From positions 1 through 64,000 of IMG/VR virus record IMGVR_UViG_3300027782_000044: a DNA stretch of 64,000 bases. The stretch is one strand, 5' to 3'. This document shows positions 1 through 8,644 of this stretch, one piece after another; the first letter of the stretch is position 1, and every line of letters begins with the position of its first letter. Source of the DNA: a virus. Under the pieces are notes generated by a model. That model was given only the letters and a program-made list of their open reading frames with translations, did not search any database and was not told the DNA's origin. Both the position numbers and the translations under genes were made by a program.

Positions 1-273
1 ATAAGATGCCTCTGCATCAATCCAAGCACATGTCTTTCCTTCTTTTTGTGCAAGAGCAATCATTTGTAGGCAAAAAGAAGACTTACCAGCAGACTTATTT
101 CCCCATACAAGAGCTTGTCTGCCATATCCTAGACCTCCACGCAATGCAAAGTTTAATCCGATGCTTGGAGTTAACTGCTTTTCAATCTTAACATCTTGAG
201 CAGACTGGACACGTGCTCTTGTTTTGGGATCCAGCTTTGATAAAATATTTTCAATTTCTGTAATAGGGATCAT
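1..273 (-). CDS. recA: RecA-like recombinase, N-terminal 91 residues (cut by window edge)
   Basis: Reading the minus strand from an ATG at 273 gives an open frame that runs off position 1. The visible protein begins MIPITEIENILSKLD and has a Walker A loop GNKSAGKS at residues 58-65, followed by AWIDAEAS at 83-90, which matches the segment after Walker A in RecA (FIDAEHA). RecA-family proteins form ATP-dependent filaments on single-stranded DNA for strand exchange; phage versions serve recombination and repair during replication. The start overlaps the preceding gene by 22 bases, so it is probably translationally coupled at the end of the replication operon. The C-terminal part, including Walker B and the DNA-binding loops, lies outside the window, so a RadA/DnaB-like ATPase cannot be fully excluded. 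Confidence 0.8.
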   Translation of the reverse strand, partial: MIPITEIENILSKLDPKTRARVQSAQDVKIEKQLTPSIGLNFALRGGLGYGRQALVWGNKSAGKSSFCLQMIALAQKEGKTCAWIDAEASY

Positions 274-616
274 TGTAGTCTATATCTCCAACTCTTGTAT
301 CAGACCTAGTACACTGAAAGCCTATTAGGTGGTCTGGATAAGGCTTTTCGTCCATGTATCCAAGTTCAAAAAAGAACATATCTTTTGTTCTATCGTAAGT
401 AACTCTTGCCATACTTCCGTTTTTAGTTATAAAATCATTTGGGAAAACCTGTTCTTCTGTTAGCAACTCATCTAAAATTAATCTAGGCACCCCAAGCTTT
501 CCGTTGTGTTTAAGTATTGCTACTAAAATACTGGTTGCTCTCATTGCATCAAAGGTGTCAATAATTCTTTTTGGTGGCTGATGCCCAACAAACTTTAGCT
601 CTTCCGATGAATCCAT
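251..616 (-). CDS. Hypothetical protein, paralogue of the next gene upstream
   Basis: A 121-residue soluble protein of unknown function, ending 22 bases inside the RecA-like gene. Residues around 25-50 (FDAMRATSILVAILKHNG, then GVPRLIL) align with the equivalent part of the 74-residue gene at 619-843 (FKSMNATKILIAVLNQIG, then TIPTSKFLE). The two therefore look like tandem duplicates with a shared helical segment. The C-terminal half contains a strand-rich stretch (ARVTYDRTKDMFFFELGYMDE). No catalytic motif, signal peptide or membrane segment is seen. Its place between polymerase and recombinase suggests an accessory role in DNA metabolism, but that is context only. Confidence 0.7.
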   Translation of the reverse strand: MDSSEELKFVGHQPPKRIIDTFDAMRATSILVAILKHNGKLGVPRLILDELLTEEQVFPNDFITKNGSMARVTYDRTKDMFFFELGYMDEKPYPDHLIGFQCTRSDTRVGDIDYNDPYYRN

Positions 617-618
617 AC

Positions 619-843
619 TTAGTATATTCTTCCAGTCAGTTTAATTTCTGGCTTAGAATCTTGCATTTTAAATGTAAATGACATATCTACATTGTCATAA
701 TCAACAGACAGTTGTCTGTCTTCAGAATTAATTTCCAAGAATTTACTTGTAGGTATTGTTATAGTACCTATTTGGTTTAGAACTGCAATTAATATTTTAG
801 TTGCGTTCATTGATTTAAATATTTCTTCATTTTCATTTGTCAT
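619..843 (-). CDS. Small hypothetical protein, paralogue of the 251-616 gene
   Basis: A 74-residue protein starting at an ATG that overlaps the polymerase stop by 4 bases, a typical coupled junction. The motif MNATKILIAVLNQIG matches MRATSILVAILKHNG in the following gene, so the pair arose by duplication. The second half has the same polar, strand-like character (RQLSVDYDNVDMSFTFKMQD). Function unknown; no known domain is recognised. Confidence 0.65.
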   Translation of the reverse strand: MTNENEEIFKSMNATKILIAVLNQIGTITIPTSKFLEINSEDRQLSVDYDNVDMSFTFKMQDSKPEIKLTGRIY

Positions 844-3800
844 TTTACGTCCTTAACCATAAGTGTTCCATCTTCTAAAGTCTTTAGAACTGGTTCGCAT
901 ATCATTCCCTCTCGCATTTTTGCCAAGGAAAGCGGGTACATGCTTGAGAAAACAATTGCTCTGTTTAAATTTTTGTCTTTGTCTGACATAACTAGGTGTG
1001 CCATAGTTTTGCCAGCTTTTGTCTTGTATGGTGTATAGCTTATCACAATTCTTTGATCTTCGTCAATAGGGTATGATTTTGCATACAAGTATTTTACAAA
1101 AGCATCTTCTGAGTCTTTATTGATTAAATCAACCTCTACGTATCTAGATATTCTATTATCACCAACAAGTACAAAGTACATCTTATTTGTTTCTATTTTT
1201 GTTTGCTCTACGTCAAACAACCCAACCGAACCACTTTCATCAACAATTTCTATTCTTGACCACCCATTGCCACGCTTTATAGATTTTGCCATTCCAAACA
1301 TAACAAATGATCCTAGCTCTTCAAACTCGTCAATAGGTCTAGCCTGTGCCTTAATTTTTGGGTCTAGGTTAGATAGGTTGAATGAAGGGATTCCTAAAAA
1401 TTCGTAATAAGACTCGGCTTCTTTACCGCTTCTAGCGTTATCATCAAAAGCAGCACCCCCAATAGCGTTAAGAGAAGCAATGGCCCTAGAATTAATACCG
1501 CTACCCTTCTTGGATGCCTTCTCAACGAGGTCTTTATAATTTTCATATGGTCTCTTTTCTATAATCTTGTTTGCAATGCTATCTGAAATAAATTTAATTT
1601 CTGCCAACCCAAACCTAATTGAATCTTTTTGTAGTGAAAAGTTTACATCAGATTCATTTACGTGGGGAAGCTTTACTTTTATGCCAAGTCTTTTTGCTTC
1701 AATTAAATAACCTGTTCTGGCGTCTTTGTCGCCTTCGTTTTTGAGGATCGAGAATAAAAATTCCAAAGGATAATAGCACTTAAGCCAAGCGGTATAATAA
1801 GAAAGCATAGAATAAGCGACAGCGTGACTACGATTGAATGAGTATCCAGCGTGAGCTTCGAATGTTTTCCAGAGATTGTCGGCTTCTTCTGCGCTGATAT
1901 GCTTTTTAGCGCCCTGAATAAATTTATCTTTGAATGGACTGAGTTCTTTTGCATCTTGCTTTTTACCAATAACCTTTCTAACCTTGTCAGCCTCTGACCA
2001 AGTCATTCCTCCTAGGTGTACGCATGCTTGCATAACCTGCTCTTGATATATAATCACCCCGTATGTATTTTCTGTAAAAGGTTTCATAATTGGATGGATA
2101 TAATTAACTGCTTCATTACCGTGCTTGCGCTTAATATAAGATGCTCCAACTGTATTCATAGCTCCTGGTCTAACCAAGGCATTTGATGCAGCCAAGTCTT
2201 CAAACTTATCTACACGCATTTTTATAAGTAGGTTAGTGTATGGAGTTGCTTCAGCTTGGAAGATACCCTTTGTGTAACCATCATTAAAAATCTTGTATAC
2301 ATTCTCATCATCTAAAGCAATATCGTAAAGATTTATATCTTTATTGTATCTATCTTTAATTGACTTTAATGTATCAGAGATCACAGATAAAGTCTTAAGA
2401 CCTAGGGCATCTAGCTTAATAAGACCTATATCTGCAACCGTATCCATATCGTATGCCACGACTGGAATTCTTCCAGACACTTCATCATTAGCATCAGCTC
2501 TGGACTCTATTGGTGCATACTTTCTTAAATCATCTTTTGCAACCACAACACCAGCAGCATGAACTCCAACACTTCGAATCTTTCCACGAAGTCTTTCTGC
2601 AAGCCAAGTTACCTCTGGATACTTTGCTCTAAATTCTTTTGTATTAGGAGAATCCATAAAGTCTTCGAAGGTGTCAATTGATTTCATTGCACGATTAACA
2701 TCAGATAGGGGCACCATAAACACACGGGCAGCATCTCTAATTACACCCTTGTCTTTAAAGTAGGTGTATGTGGAAATAGAAGCAACGTGCTTAAACTTCT
2801 TCTTTAAATAATCTTTAACTTCTTTACGGCGACGGTCTTCAAAGTCGGTATCAATATCTGGAAAGTCATTACGCTCAGGGTTAATAAATCGGAAGAAAAG
2901 TAGGTCATACTTAATTGGATCTACATCTGTAATACCAAGAGCGTAGCAAACCAATGAGCCAGCTGCAGAACCACGTCCTGGACCAACCATAATGTTGTTT
3001 GATTTTGCCCATGTAATCATATCGGCTACAACTAGGAAATATGAGGCAAATGCCTTATCTTTAATTATAGATAACTCTTCTGCAATTCTATCCAAGTAGA
3101 CCTGATCTTTGTCCAGAGATAGTCTTTTAAGGCCTTCTAAGGCCATATCAGACAGTTTCTTGTCAGCATTGGTCTTTGGGATAGGTAGCAGATCTAATCC
3201 TTTATGGAAGTCATATTCTTCAATCTTATTAGCAATTTCCATTGTATTATCATATATATCTGTACGACTAATACCTGCTTTATTAAAGTCCGCCTCAATT
3301 TCAGACCTGCTTTGAATAAATAGATTATAATCTTGAAATGATATTCTGCGGTCTGGATATAAGTAATTAAATCTATCCATCATATCTGGCATTTTTCTAG
3401 ACATTTCAAAGTCTGCATCTTTGTCTGACTTAGGGGATGTTGATAGAATAAGCATTGCCTCTTCTAATACTCTATCTTCTTTTTTAGCAAAGTGGGCATC
3501 TCCTGTTGCCACCGCTTTAATTTTTAATTCATCTGCAAGCTCTAAAAGCTTTGAGTTTATTTCTTCTGGATTGTGAGATTGAACCTCAACATAAAAATCT
3601 TTACCGAAAGTTTTCTGAAAATCTTTGAGAACCATCTTAGCTTCAGAGAACTCGCCTTTCTCGATAGCCTTAGAGATAAGCCCATTAAGGCATCCAGAGA
3701 GTACAATAATACCTTCCGCATATTCCTTAAGCACCTCCCTATCAATACGTGGCTTATGATAAAAGCCTTCTGTCCACGCAAGTTCTTGTAGGGTATTGAT

Positions 3801-4109
3801 ATTCTCTAGACCCTTTTTATTCTTAGCTAAAATAATAATATGATTATACGCCTGAATTGATTTATCTGTCTTAGAAGATCTATCAAATCTATCTGTTGGA
3901 GATATATAAGCTTCGACTCCAAGAATAGGCTTTACCCCTAGCTTCTTTGCTGCAATCTGCATATCACGATGAGAAGACAATGTGCCGTGGTCTGTTATAG
4001 CAATTGCTGTCTGTCCAGCATCTAAAGCTGCCTGACACAATTCTTCTGGAGAGTTTAGCCCATCCATAAGCGAGTAATAAGAGTGAACGTGTAAATGTGT
4101 AAAACTCAT
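840..4109 (-). CDS. dnaE: DNA polymerase III alpha subunit (family C replicative polymerase)
   Basis: A 1089-residue replicative polymerase that extends primers at the phage fork. The N terminus is a PHP domain (HLHVHSYYSLMDG, ITDHGTLS, GVEAYI, ATGDAHF), with the metal ligands apparently intact. The catalytic palm contains GPGRGSAAGSLV and, at about residues 415-425, PDIDTDFEDRRR, equivalent to the PDxDxDF catalytic aspartates of DnaE. A late segment (GNGWSRIEIVDESGSVGLFDVE) looks like the OB fold. Length is close to bacterial DnaE (about 1160) and no intein is visible. I start it at MSFTHLHVHS (4109), not six codons earlier, because its ATG overlaps the upstream stop as TAATG and the PHP motif begins immediately. 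Neighbouring helicase, primase and SSB genes make a near-complete replisome. Confidence 0.95.
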   Translation of the reverse strand: MSFTHLHVHSYYSLMDGLNSPEELCQAALDAGQTAIAITDHGTLSSHRDMQIAAKKLGVKPILGVEAYISPTDRFDRSSKTDKSIQAYNHIIILAKNKKGLENINTLQELAWTEGFYHKPRIDREVLKEYAEGIIVLSGCLNGLISKAIEKGEFSEAKMVLKDFQKTFGKDFYVEVQSHNPEEINSKLLELADELKIKAVATGDAHFAKKEDRVLEEAMLILSTSPKSDKDADFEMSRKMPDMMDRFNYLYPDRRISFQDYNLFIQSRSEIEADFNKAGISRTDIYDNTMEIANKIEEYDFHKGLDLLPIPKTNADKKLSDMALEGLKRLSLDKDQVYLDRIAEELSIIKDKAFASYFLVVADMITWAKSNNIMVGPGRGSAAGSLVCYALGITDVDPIKYDLLFFRFINPERNDFPDIDTDFEDRRRKEVKDYLKKKFKHVASISTYTYFKDKGVIRDAARVFMVPLSDVNRAMKSIDTFEDFMDSPNTKEFRAKYPEVTWLAERLRGKIRSVGVHAAGVVVAKDDLRKYAPIESRADANDEVSGRIPVVAYDMDTVADIGLIKLDALGLKTLSVISDTLKSIKDRYNKDINLYDIALDDENVYKIFNDGYTKGIFQAEATPYTNLLIKMRVDKFEDLAASNALVRPGAMNTVGASYIKRKHGNEAVNYIHPIMKPFTENTYGVIIYQEQVMQACVHLGGMTWSEADKVRKVIGKKQDAKELSPFKDKFIQGAKKHISAEEADNLWKTFEAHAGYSFNRSHAVAYSMLSYYTAWLKCYYPLEFLFSILKNEGDKDARTGYLIEAKRLGIKVKLPHVNESDVNFSLQKDSIRFGLAEIKFISDSIANKIIEKRPYENYKDLVEKASKKGSGINSRAIASLNAIGGAAFDDNARSGKEAESYYEFLGIPSFNLSNLDPKIKAQARPIDEFEELGSFVMFGMAKSIKRGNGWSRIEIVDESGSVGLFDVEQTKIETNKMYFVLVGDNRISRYVEVDLINKDSEDAFVKYLYAKSYPIDEDQRIVISYTPYKTKAGKTMAHLVMSDKDKNLNRAIVFSSMYPLSLAKMREGMICEPVLKTLEDGTLMVKDVK

Positions 4110-4315
4110 TAGTATCCGCCTGTACATTCATTTCTAGTATGATATAACCTAATTTTAGTTAATATCTTTTTTGTTGGTGCGTATAAATCTTCTTTGCAAC
4201 ATCCGCATTTCATATGCCATTCTCTAGCAAAGAAATCATATACTGCTCCGACATAATTCTTATATTTATTAAAAACAAAAGTCTCAAATGGATCTGGTAT
4301 ATCGTATGTTCTCAT
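4109..4315 (-). CDS. Small cysteine-containing hypothetical protein
   Basis: A 68-residue protein (MRTYDIPDPFETFVFNKY...) with a CGCC cluster at residues 38-41 and a further cysteine near the C terminus (RNECTGGY), possibly a metal site. Its stop overlaps the polymerase start as TAATG, so the two are co-translated. The ATG lies only 6 bases after a TAAAAT box (4322-4327) with a TTGACC -35 element 17 bases further up. It is therefore probably the leaderless first gene of the polymerase-RecA transcript. Function unknown. Confidence 0.75.
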   Translation of the reverse strand: MRTYDIPDPFETFVFNKYKNYVGAVYDFFAREWHMKCGCCKEDLYAPTKKILTKIRLYHTRNECTGGY

Positions 4316-4321
4316 TATGCT

Positions 4322-4350
4322 ATTTTACTAAATAATGTGGAGGCGGTCAA
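4322..4350 (-). promoter_or_regulatory. Promoter for the polymerase operon, leaderless layout
   Basis: On the minus strand TTGACC (4345-4350), a 17-base spacer and TAAAAT (4322-4327), then 6 bases to the ATG at 4315. Transcription would begin at or next to that A, and no Shine-Dalgarno is present. The -35 lies inside the hairpin at 4337-4362, so the promoter and the terminator of the previous transcript are superimposed. Confidence 0.55.
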
Positions 4351-4362
4351 TACCGCCTCCAC
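4337..4362 (-). terminator. Hairpin terminator after the SSB gene
   Basis: A perfect 11-bp stem (GTGGAGGCGGT / ACCGCCTCCAC) with a 4-base loop, 10 bases after the SSB stop. It is followed on the minus strand by the AT-rich tract ATTATTTAGT. This is consistent with factor-independent termination, although the U tract is interrupted. Confidence 0.7.
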
Positions 4363-4371
4363 TATTTAATA

Positions 4372-5046
4372 TTACCAGTCTACGCTGCTGCTTGTTGAAG
4401 AAGATTCTCTTTCTTCTGGAGATGACTCTCCAGTGTAAAAAGCTTCCTGCTCTGCGTATGGTACATTTCTAACTGCTGTCTTCTCTAAATCAAAAAGCTC
4501 TACTGCAGAGAAATCAAACGGTTTTTCATCTTTAGCTAAAGGGATGATTGTATAGCTTGTATCTGTCTTAAGACCACTTCGCTTTACACGCCAAACCAAG
4601 TTGGTGATACTGCCCATTTCATTTGCATATTCAATTAGTGTTGGTGTAATGGTTTTACCGCTTACGCCTTGAGAAAGAATTGCTACATAAGGCTCATTCT
4701 TTCCATCATCAACCAATACGTTAACGTATAGACGCTTTCTTGCACCCCACCCAGCTTTAGGATCTTTTCGGTGCTGCTCTTGAGCCCAGTCACGGCCTTC
4801 GTCTTCCATTGTGTCTAGTGCTTTACGTCGATAATCTTTAGGGTTTGTATGCTCAATTGCAAAAAATCCGCAACCTGCTTTTTCATTATAGTGTGGTGAG
4901 TCTGGATCAAGCTCCTGCAAAAAACGAATCTTTACGGCTTCCCCATCTTCAATCTTTAACCACTTTGCTTTGCTATCTTCTGAACTAGTGTATGTAACCT
5001 TGTCCATTGCTTTTGTCATTCCTGACAATCCTTTTACTATTCCCAT
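4372..5046 (-). CDS. ssb: Single-stranded DNA-binding protein candidate
   Basis: A 224-residue protein between primase and polymerase. The core (KIRFLQELDPDS..., RLYVNVLVDDG, PYVAILSQG, SYTIIPLAKDE) is strand-rich as expected for an OB-like fold. The C terminus is a Ser/Glu-rich acidic tail ending in an aromatic residue (EERESSSTSSSVDW), the hallmark tail by which phage and bacterial SSBs recruit partners. A strong Shine-Dalgarno AAGGAG lies just before the ATG. A terminator follows it, so it ends its own transcript, which would allow higher expression than the polymerase. The assignment rests on tail, fold character and position, not on a recognised family signature. Confidence 0.65.
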   Translation of the reverse strand: MGIVKGLSGMTKAMDKVTYTSSEDSKAKWLKIEDGEAVKIRFLQELDPDSPHYNEKAGCGFFAIEHTNPKDYRRKALDTMEDEGRDWAQEQHRKDPKAGWGARKRLYVNVLVDDGKNEPYVAILSQGVSGKTITPTLIEYANEMGSITNLVWRVKRSGLKTDTSYTIIPLAKDEKPFDFSAVELFDLEKTAVRNVPYAEQEAFYTGESSPEERESSSTSSSVDW

Positions 5047-5097
5047 TTTTTCTCCTTATGTATGTAACGGTATATATCCGTTTGTAACCACGTATTT

Positions 5098-6087
5098 TTA
5101 AGTTCTATATTCAAAATTAGATATGGCATTTGTTATACAAGCTTTAATATCCTCATCAGACATATCACCTGCATCTTTTACACCCTCTGGATATATTCTA
5201 CCATAAGAATGCGATGCCCACAAGATGTTCTTATTGCTTAATTTATAAGCAATTGCTGAGCCTAAGTCTCTGCCAGCCTTGTCTGCATCAGTCATGATTA
5301 TAACTGTATTGAAATATCTATTTAAAAGACCTAGGTTGTCTCCAGATATATGACCTCCAAGGGTTGCCACAACATTAGGGAACCCAGCCTGATGCACACG
5401 GATTGCATCAAAGCTGGACTCTACGACTATAACTCTGTCGCCAATCTTTTTGGCACGATGAATATTAAACATTGTTTTGCTTCTTGGAAGATCCTTGCTA
5501 TTCTTAAATCTTTTATCAGATATAGATCTGCCAACAACTCCTACTGCAATTCCATCTGGACTATGCACTGGAACAGTTATCATATCCATATTTTCAGAAT
5601 ATCCTAAAGAGAAGTGTTCCATTGACTCTAAGTTAATTCCACGTGATTTTAAATATTCTTTTGCCTTATCGCTTTTGACCAGCCCATTGTATAAACTCTT
5701 TAATGTTTCTTCTGAAAACTCTACGAAGTCTGGCTTATCTTCAAGCATGTCTTTAAGAGATTCATCAAAGTTTTCTAATGCTTCGGACTGCTTTGATTCA
5801 ATAAACCTTAAAGACTGAAACTCATTTTTATTTAAAATTCTTTTAACTAGATCACTTAGAGTTCCTGCTTCTCCGCAAGAAGGGTTGAAGCAAATGTATG
5901 CACCTTTTGTTTTACTAATACTAAAACTTGAAGTATGTCTATTTGAATGGAATGGACAATATGATAGATAATCGTTAGACGTCTCACCAACCATATCAAT
6001 TCCAAGGCTTTGGATTATTGATTTAATATGGGCGGGGGTGTATTCCGAGCTATCAACTTGCCTTGAGTTATACCCTCTAATTGCCAT
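5098..6087 (-). CDS. dnaG: DNA primase with zinc finger and TOPRIM domain
   Basis: A 329-residue primase that makes RNA primers for the fork. The N-terminal CHC2-type zinc site is visible as C44, H47, C66 and C71 (YCPFHSNRH...CFNPSCG). The TOPRIM core follows: VVVESSFDAIR at about residue 220 supplies the catalytic glutamate, and IIMTDADKAGRD at about 260 supplies the DxD metal ligands. I chose the ATG at 6087 (MAIRGYNSRQ), which has GAAGAAGG just upstream; a longer start 17 codons earlier lies inside the previous gene. It is shorter than cellular DnaG (about 600), with no obvious helicase-binding domain, as in other phage primases. It lies just downstream of the DnaB-like helicase, separated only by a small overlapping gene. 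Confidence 0.88.
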   Translation of the reverse strand: MAIRGYNSRQVDSSEYTPAHIKSIIQSLGIDMVGETSNDYLSYCPFHSNRHTSSFSISKTKGAYICFNPSCGEAGTLSDLVKRILNKNEFQSLRFIESKQSEALENFDESLKDMLEDKPDFVEFSEETLKSLYNGLVKSDKAKEYLKSRGINLESMEHFSLGYSENMDMITVPVHSPDGIAVGVVGRSISDKRFKNSKDLPRSKTMFNIHRAKKIGDRVIVVESSFDAIRVHQAGFPNVVATLGGHISGDNLGLLNRYFNTVIIMTDADKAGRDLGSAIAYKLSNKNILWASHSYGRIYPEGVKDAGDMSDEDIKACITNAISNFEYRT

Positions 6088-6314
6088 GCCTTCTTCTTTC
6101 CTACATAGATTCCGTGGATAGTCATTAAGAACTTCCAAGTTTGTCCGTCAAATTCTACCGAAAAAGCTGGGTCTATGTCAAGCACCCTGGCATAACCAGA
6201 GTCTTTCATCTGACCAGTTAGTAGATCTTCGTACTGCTTTTTAATCCTAATCATATTAGAATCATCTAGAAACTCAACTTGTATTTGAAACCTTTTAATA
6301 TTTTGATGTGTCAC
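6015..6314 (-). CDS. Hypothetical protein between helicase and primase
   Basis: A 99-residue protein (MTHQNIKRFQIQVEFLDDSNM...) whose start overlaps the helicase stop by 4 bases (ATGA) and whose end overlaps the primase start by about 70 bases. Such tight packing supports real translation. The sequence is mixed strand and helix (FSVEFDGQTWKFLMTIHGIYVG) with no recognisable motif. Function unknown; a helicase/primase accessory role is suggested only by position. Confidence 0.65.
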   Translation of the reverse strand: MTHQNIKRFQIQVEFLDDSNMIRIKKQYEDLLTGQMKDSGYARVLDIDPAFSVEFDGQTWKFLMTIHGIYVGKKKAWQLEGITQGKLIARNTPPPILNQ

Positions 6315-7546
6315 TTGCTCAACTCTGGAAGGTCTTCATAGATTGGAGTGATAACTCCTCTATTTATATCCCAGTCAAGGAAAAATCTAAAGTCATGTCC
6401 ATGCCTGTTTTTTCTAGATACAACCTCAATCAAATCTGTATTAGCATGCTTGTGAATAGCAATAGCCATGTCAGCATCATACTCAATAGCCTTTGACCAT
6501 GCAACTTGACTCATCATTGGTGGCTCTTTTTGATCTGAAATATCATCTGCAGTTGCTGCAGTAATATCAATGATTGGGATTCCGTTTGTAACTGCAAGCA
6601 GCTTAAAGTCTCTTGAGATATTTCTATTTCGCTCAACTTCAGAATTGCTTCGCTTGTTATCATTAAACAATTGATGATAGTCGAGAATTACAAGATCTGG
6701 TTTATGCTGATCAATCTTACCTTGAATAGTTGCTGGTGTTACTTCTCCAGCACCCTCATTAGAAACAAGAATAAAACTATTCTTTCCTTCAGTCTTCTTC
6801 TTACCCCATGTTTTAAAATCATCAATATTAATATCACCTTTTGAAAGATCGCTTGCTCTAAACAATCCAGAACCTAGCATTGTATAAATTCTATCTCGCA
6901 TATTTTCTGGGGCCATCTCAAGCGATACAATCATTGGCTTGAATCCTTGCTCCCATGCCTTGCATGCTAGGTATGACGTGAACCATGTCTTACCACGTCC
7001 AGGCCAACCTATAGCGACGATTAGATGTCCTGGAGCCATTCCAGTTGGGTACGCCTTATCAATAGCCTCAAAGCCTGTTAGGATTCCTGGGCTTCCTCCC
7101 ATTGCTAATGATCGAGTTCTTACTGACTCATAGTGTCTTTCTGCTGAATCTAAATCCGTAATGTCTAAGTCTTTAACATTATTTGTATATCGACTTAAGT
7201 TTGCCAACTGAGACTGCATTGTGCCAAGTACTCTTGATGGAGCATCGTCTTTTAAAGATGAGCCTGCCTGCAAAAGAATACCCTTAAGTTTGTTCCCAAC
7301 AAATTCATTTTTAAGCTTGTCTAAGTAGTATCCCGTCTCACCTTTAGTTTCAACTGGCTCAAAATCTTTAAACTTATCCTGAAGAATTGTTACTTCTGGG
7401 ACTGCTCTAAACTTATAGTAATATGACTTAAGGCCTTCCCAAATGTCTTTATGAGAAACAAATAGGTCGTCTGAGTTATCTGCAAGTATAGTGCTGATGT
7501 CTTTATTCTTGCATACCGCTGAGATTAGCTCGGCTTCCGTATTCAT
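6311..7546 (-). CDS. dnaB: DnaB-like replicative DNA helicase
   Basis: A 411-residue RecA-fold helicase that unwinds the fork with ATP. Walker A is GWPGRGKT at residues 180-187, a SLEMAPENMRDR stretch typical of the DnaB family follows at about 208-219, and Walker B is DLVILDYHQL around D289. VSRKNRHG near the C terminus matches the family's arginine-finger/DNA-loop region. The N-terminal 130 residues are helical, as in the DnaB collar, but without strong similarity. The start overlaps the upstream gene as ATGA. Confidence 0.92.
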   Translation of the reverse strand: MNTEAELISAVCKNKDISTILADNSDDLFVSHKDIWEGLKSYYYKFRAVPEVTILQDKFKDFEPVETKGETGYYLDKLKNEFVGNKLKGILLQAGSSLKDDAPSRVLGTMQSQLANLSRYTNNVKDLDITDLDSAERHYESVRTRSLAMGGSPGILTGFEAIDKAYPTGMAPGHLIVAIGWPGRGKTWFTSYLACKAWEQGFKPMIVSLEMAPENMRDRIYTMLGSGLFRASDLSKGDINIDDFKTWGKKKTEGKNSFILVSNEGAGEVTPATIQGKIDQHKPDLVILDYHQLFNDNKRSNSEVERNRNISRDFKLLAVTNGIPIIDITAATADDISDQKEPPMMSQVAWSKAIEYDADMAIAIHKHANTDLIEVVSRKNRHGHDFRFFLDWDINRGVITPIYEDLPELSK

Positions 7547-7860
7547 TCGTTACCCTCAATCATCTTTTTTGTTTCCTGCAACAGACGGCTTCTGTTAGCT
7601 TTATCTTCTTTAATCTGCATCATCATGTCTTCTATTCTTTCAAAGTTATTGTAGAAAAAATTAAGCGGATGCCTATTCTTACCAGTCTTAAAATAATACT
7701 CTAGTACATTCTTAGAACGCTCAAACCCTATGCTATCTAAAACATCTTGCATAGCCCACTTTTCTTTATATCTATTTATTGTTGGCTTTGTGTTATACAT
7801 GCCCTCATATAAATTAGAGTATAAAGAAAGAAGGATATAGGGTTCCTTATTTACTGCCAC
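7543..7860 (-). CDS. Hypothetical protein upstream of helicase, possible loader
   Basis: A 105-residue, mainly helical protein (MAVNKEPYILLSLYSNLYEGMYNTK..., LDSIGFERSKNVLEYYFKTG). No known domain is recognised. Its stop/start overlap with the DnaB-like gene and its size fit a small helicase loader or organiser, but that rests only on genome position. Confidence 0.6.
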   Translation of the reverse strand: MAVNKEPYILLSLYSNLYEGMYNTKPTINRYKEKWAMQDVLDSIGFERSKNVLEYYFKTGKNRHPLNFFYNNFERIEDMMMQIKEDKANRSRLLQETKKMIEGNE

Positions 7861-8056
7861 GCAATTCCTCTTCCACTTCTTGTGTCTTTTGAATTAGCTT
7901 ATCTTCAACAAATTTATACACACGATCAGTTGCCGCATCTACGCTTTCGCCGTCTCTGACAAAATCGTCTACGCCAATGCCAATCTTAATGCTTTCAAAA
8001 TTTCCAAGGTTTCTGGTAAAAGATAAATCAACTCTAACCTGAGTCCCTCTATCCAT
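7847..8056 (-). CDS. Small hypothetical protein
   Basis: A 69-residue protein (MDRGTQVRVDLSFTRNLGNFESIKIG...) with a predicted strand-rich first half and a helical, charged second half (RVYKFVEDKLIQKTQEVEEELRG). It overlaps both neighbours by a few bases (8049-8056 and 7847-7860), which supports it as a coupled gene. Function unknown. Confidence 0.6.
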   Translation of the reverse strand: MDRGTQVRVDLSFTRNLGNFESIKIGIGVDDFVRDGESVDAATDRVYKFVEDKLIQKTQEVEEELRGSK

Positions 8057-8159
8057 TATGTGCCGCCTTTCTATGCCTAGTTAACGTGTCATGAGCAAAT
8101 ATGCCCCAACGTACTTCTATTTCTTTCTTACAAATATCACAAACAACAGCTCTGCTCAT
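8049..8159 (-). CDS. Tiny zinc-finger-like protein (36 residues)
   Basis: An ATG at 8159 opens a 36-codon frame ending with TAG at 8049. The product has CDIC near the N terminus and three histidines later (HDTLTRHRKAAH), a C-x2-C...H...H arrangement able to bind zinc. It fills the gap between two neighbours exactly: it starts 2 bases after the upstream stop and overlaps the next ATG by 8 bases. Small phage zinc fingers often bind nucleic acid or host polymerase; no specific role can be assigned. Confidence 0.6.
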   Translation of the reverse strand: MSRAVVCDICKKEIEVRWGIFAHDTLTRHRKAAHNG

Positions 8160-8161
8160 AC

Positions 8162-8644
8162 CTATTCCGCCTTCCAAACTGGTACAAAATTTCCTTCAGT
8201 GGTCTTAGTATACAATATAGTGTTGTGTTTGAGAAGAGCCCTCATCTCATTTCTTGAAGGCATATTATTAGAATACCCTGATTCTAATATAAACTCATGA
8301 ATGTCCATAATGTCCGATTCACTATACATAAACTTATACCATGTGCTTTCTGGATTACCTATCGGATATACTTTTTGTGGGTACCTTATCTTCCCGTCCA
8401 AAATATAATCTTCTATAGTAACCTTATGCTTGCCAAGCATTTGAGCTACCTGACTAGTTGAATAAGCATTCTCCATAGTTTTTAATACTTGAGAATAAGA
8501 ATACAGCAATCTTTTTTTATCAGGATAGCACCAAGCAACCATCTGGTCTTTAGATCTTGAATGACTTAATACTTTATGTATTTTGTTATTTAAGAAGAAA
8601 TACCGAATGCTTTTAGCTGGCTGTTTTCTCTTTTTTCTATCCAT
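8162..8644 (-). CDS. Helix-turn-helix protein, putative regulator
   Basis: A 160-residue protein. Residues about 60-85 (YSTSQVAQMLGKHKVTIEDYILDGKI) form a MerR/excisionase-type helix-turn-helix, and RYPQKVYPIG may be its wing. The basic N terminus (MDRKKRKQPAKSIRYFF) overlaps the preceding gene by 55 bases. An internal start at MENAYSTSQ (residue 57) is possible but would discard a well-formed N-terminal region. As a DNA-binding protein in the early block it may regulate phage promoters. Confidence 0.65.
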   Translation of the reverse strand: MDRKKRKQPAKSIRYFFLNNKIHKVLSHSRSKDQMVAWCYPDKKRLLYSYSQVLKTMENAYSTSQVAQMLGKHKVTIEDYILDGKIRYPQKVYPIGNPESTWYKFMYSESDIMDIHEFILESGYSNNMPSRNEMRALLKHNTILYTKTTEGNFVPVWKAE

